Made by a program: the position numbers and the translations under genes
Shown: in pieces, positions 63,483 through 64,000 of the stretch
How the letters are laid out: each line of letters starts with the position of its first letter
Numbering within the stretch: the stretch's first letter is position 1
Source of the DNA: Algisphaera sp036480015
Lineage (GTDB): Bacteria; Planctomycetota; Phycisphaerae; Phycisphaerales; Phycisphaeraceae
Direction: 5' to 3'
Assembly: GCA_036480015.1 (NCBI GenBank)
Contig: JAZGFZ010000051.1
Coordinates: 6,659-70,658, forward strand
DNA: 64,000 nt
The notes under the pieces: model-generated
Told to the model about the DNA's origin: nothing
Seen by the model: only the letters and a program-made list of their open reading frames with translations
Databases searched by the model: none

Positions 63483-64000
63483 ATGGATCAAATCAACGAA
63501 CTACGCCGCACCCTTCCCGATGCCGCCAAAGACATCAAGCTCAATATTCAAAGCGTGCTCACCCCCGACAAACTCGACACCGAACAAGTGTGGGGCATCG
63601 CCCTCACCTCGGCGTTTTTCATCAAAGACATCGAACTCACCGAAGCCGTACTCGCCGACGCCCAAGCCGCCGGACTCAGCGACGACGCCATCGATGACGC
63701 CAAAGGCGCCGCAGCCGTCATGACCATGAACACGGTCTACTACCGCTTTCGCCACATGGTGCAAGGCGAAAAATACGCCACCCTGCAAGCCCGATTACGC
63801 ATGAACCGCATGGCCAGCCCCGCCACCAACAAAGCCAACTTCGAACTATTCAGCATGGCCTGCGCCGTGTTGGCAGGCTGCGAAATGTGCGTCAACGCAC
63901 ATGAAGAAAGCATCCGCCACGCAGGCCTCACCGAAGACCACATCCACGACTGCGTACGCATCGCCGCCGTGGTCAACGCACTCAGCACCAGCCTCACCTT
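63483..64000 (+). CDS. ahpD: AhpD-like alkylhydroperoxidase, cut by window end
   Basis: 172 residues are visible and the frame is still open at the window edge; full AhpD is about 175 aa, so only the last few residues are missing. The carboxymuconolactone-decarboxylase/AhpD active site is Cys133-x-x-Cys136 with His140 (GCEMCVNAHE). It starts with ATG 63483 and follows the peroxiredoxin gene on the same strand. Its expected job is to shuttle electrons to the peroxiredoxin. Confidence 0.9.
   Translation, partial: MDQINELRRTLPDAAKDIKLNIQSVLTPDKLDTEQVWGIALTSAFFIKDIELTEAVLADAQAAGLSDDAIDDAKGAAAVMTMNTVYYRFRHMVQGEKYATLQARLRMNRMASPATNKANFELFSMACAVLAGCEMCVNAHEESIRHAGLTEDHIHDCVRIAAVVNALSTSLT

Overview
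The window reads as a chromosomal segment of a planctomycete, most likely class Phycisphaerae. Pointers are a prepilin-like protein with an FTLIDLL-type leader and an LLPALGRAR segment, a ThuA protein next to several Gfo/Idh/MocA, TIM-barrel and MetE-like genes, a CcsA-type cytochrome assembly protein, and a high-GC genome with long spacers full of dispersed palindromic repeats. This placement is inference from gene style; no rRNA gene is present. No prophage or CRISPR array is seen.

Layout. 0.3-5.6 kb: solitary ilvN, an orphan sensor kinase, solitary nuoB and a P1B-4-type metal exporter. 6-18.5 kb: a ThuA gene, then a GntR/LacI-like repressor divergent from an apparent ten-gene catabolic operon (SDR, ROK kinase, SIS isomerase, TIM-barrel isomerase, FAD oxidoreductase, phosphotriesterase-family lactonase, MetE-like enzyme, UlaG-like hydrolase, two Gfo/Idh dehydrogenases). 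18.5-27 kb: a PhnP-like phosphodiesterase, a tripartite RND efflux operon and two unknown membrane proteins. 27.2-28.4 kb: an IS110-family insertion sequence with a structured non-coding end, lying among repeats. 28.7-32.7 kb: ccsA-like gene, repeats, prfA and rpmE (type B).

32.9-41.2 kb: cysD and a fused cysN-cysC whose kinase domain looks degenerate, separated by a four-helix-bundle (S23/IVP-type) gene framed by inverted repeats; then a division cluster rsmH, LysM protein, ftsL-like, ftsI. 41.5-43.2 kb: two equal-length tandem paralogues, each made of five regular W...D...LGI repeats that look like helix-turn-helix units; these are the strongest candidate for an undescribed protein family. 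43.2-58.9 kb: cardiolipin synthase, prepilin-like protein, M32 carboxypeptidase, PilZ protein, rlmN, an exported protein, rpsA, fdhF/ydeP-like plus fdhD, purQ, a BFD-type ferredoxin, recR and rpoN. 59-64 kb: an unusual tRNA with a UAA anticodon and a short variable loop, a fructosamine-kinase-like gene, tRNA-Ala(GGC), a coiled-coil zinc-ribbon protein, rpsD, an AhpC-type peroxiredoxin and an AhpD-like gene cut by the window end.

The spacers carry several repeat families built from 7-10 nt periodic units arranged as long imperfect palindromes, often with a 12-nt motif GTGAACGGTTAC. Their repeated recurrence, the IS110 inside one cluster and the four-helix-bundle gene inside another are the main non-coding observations.
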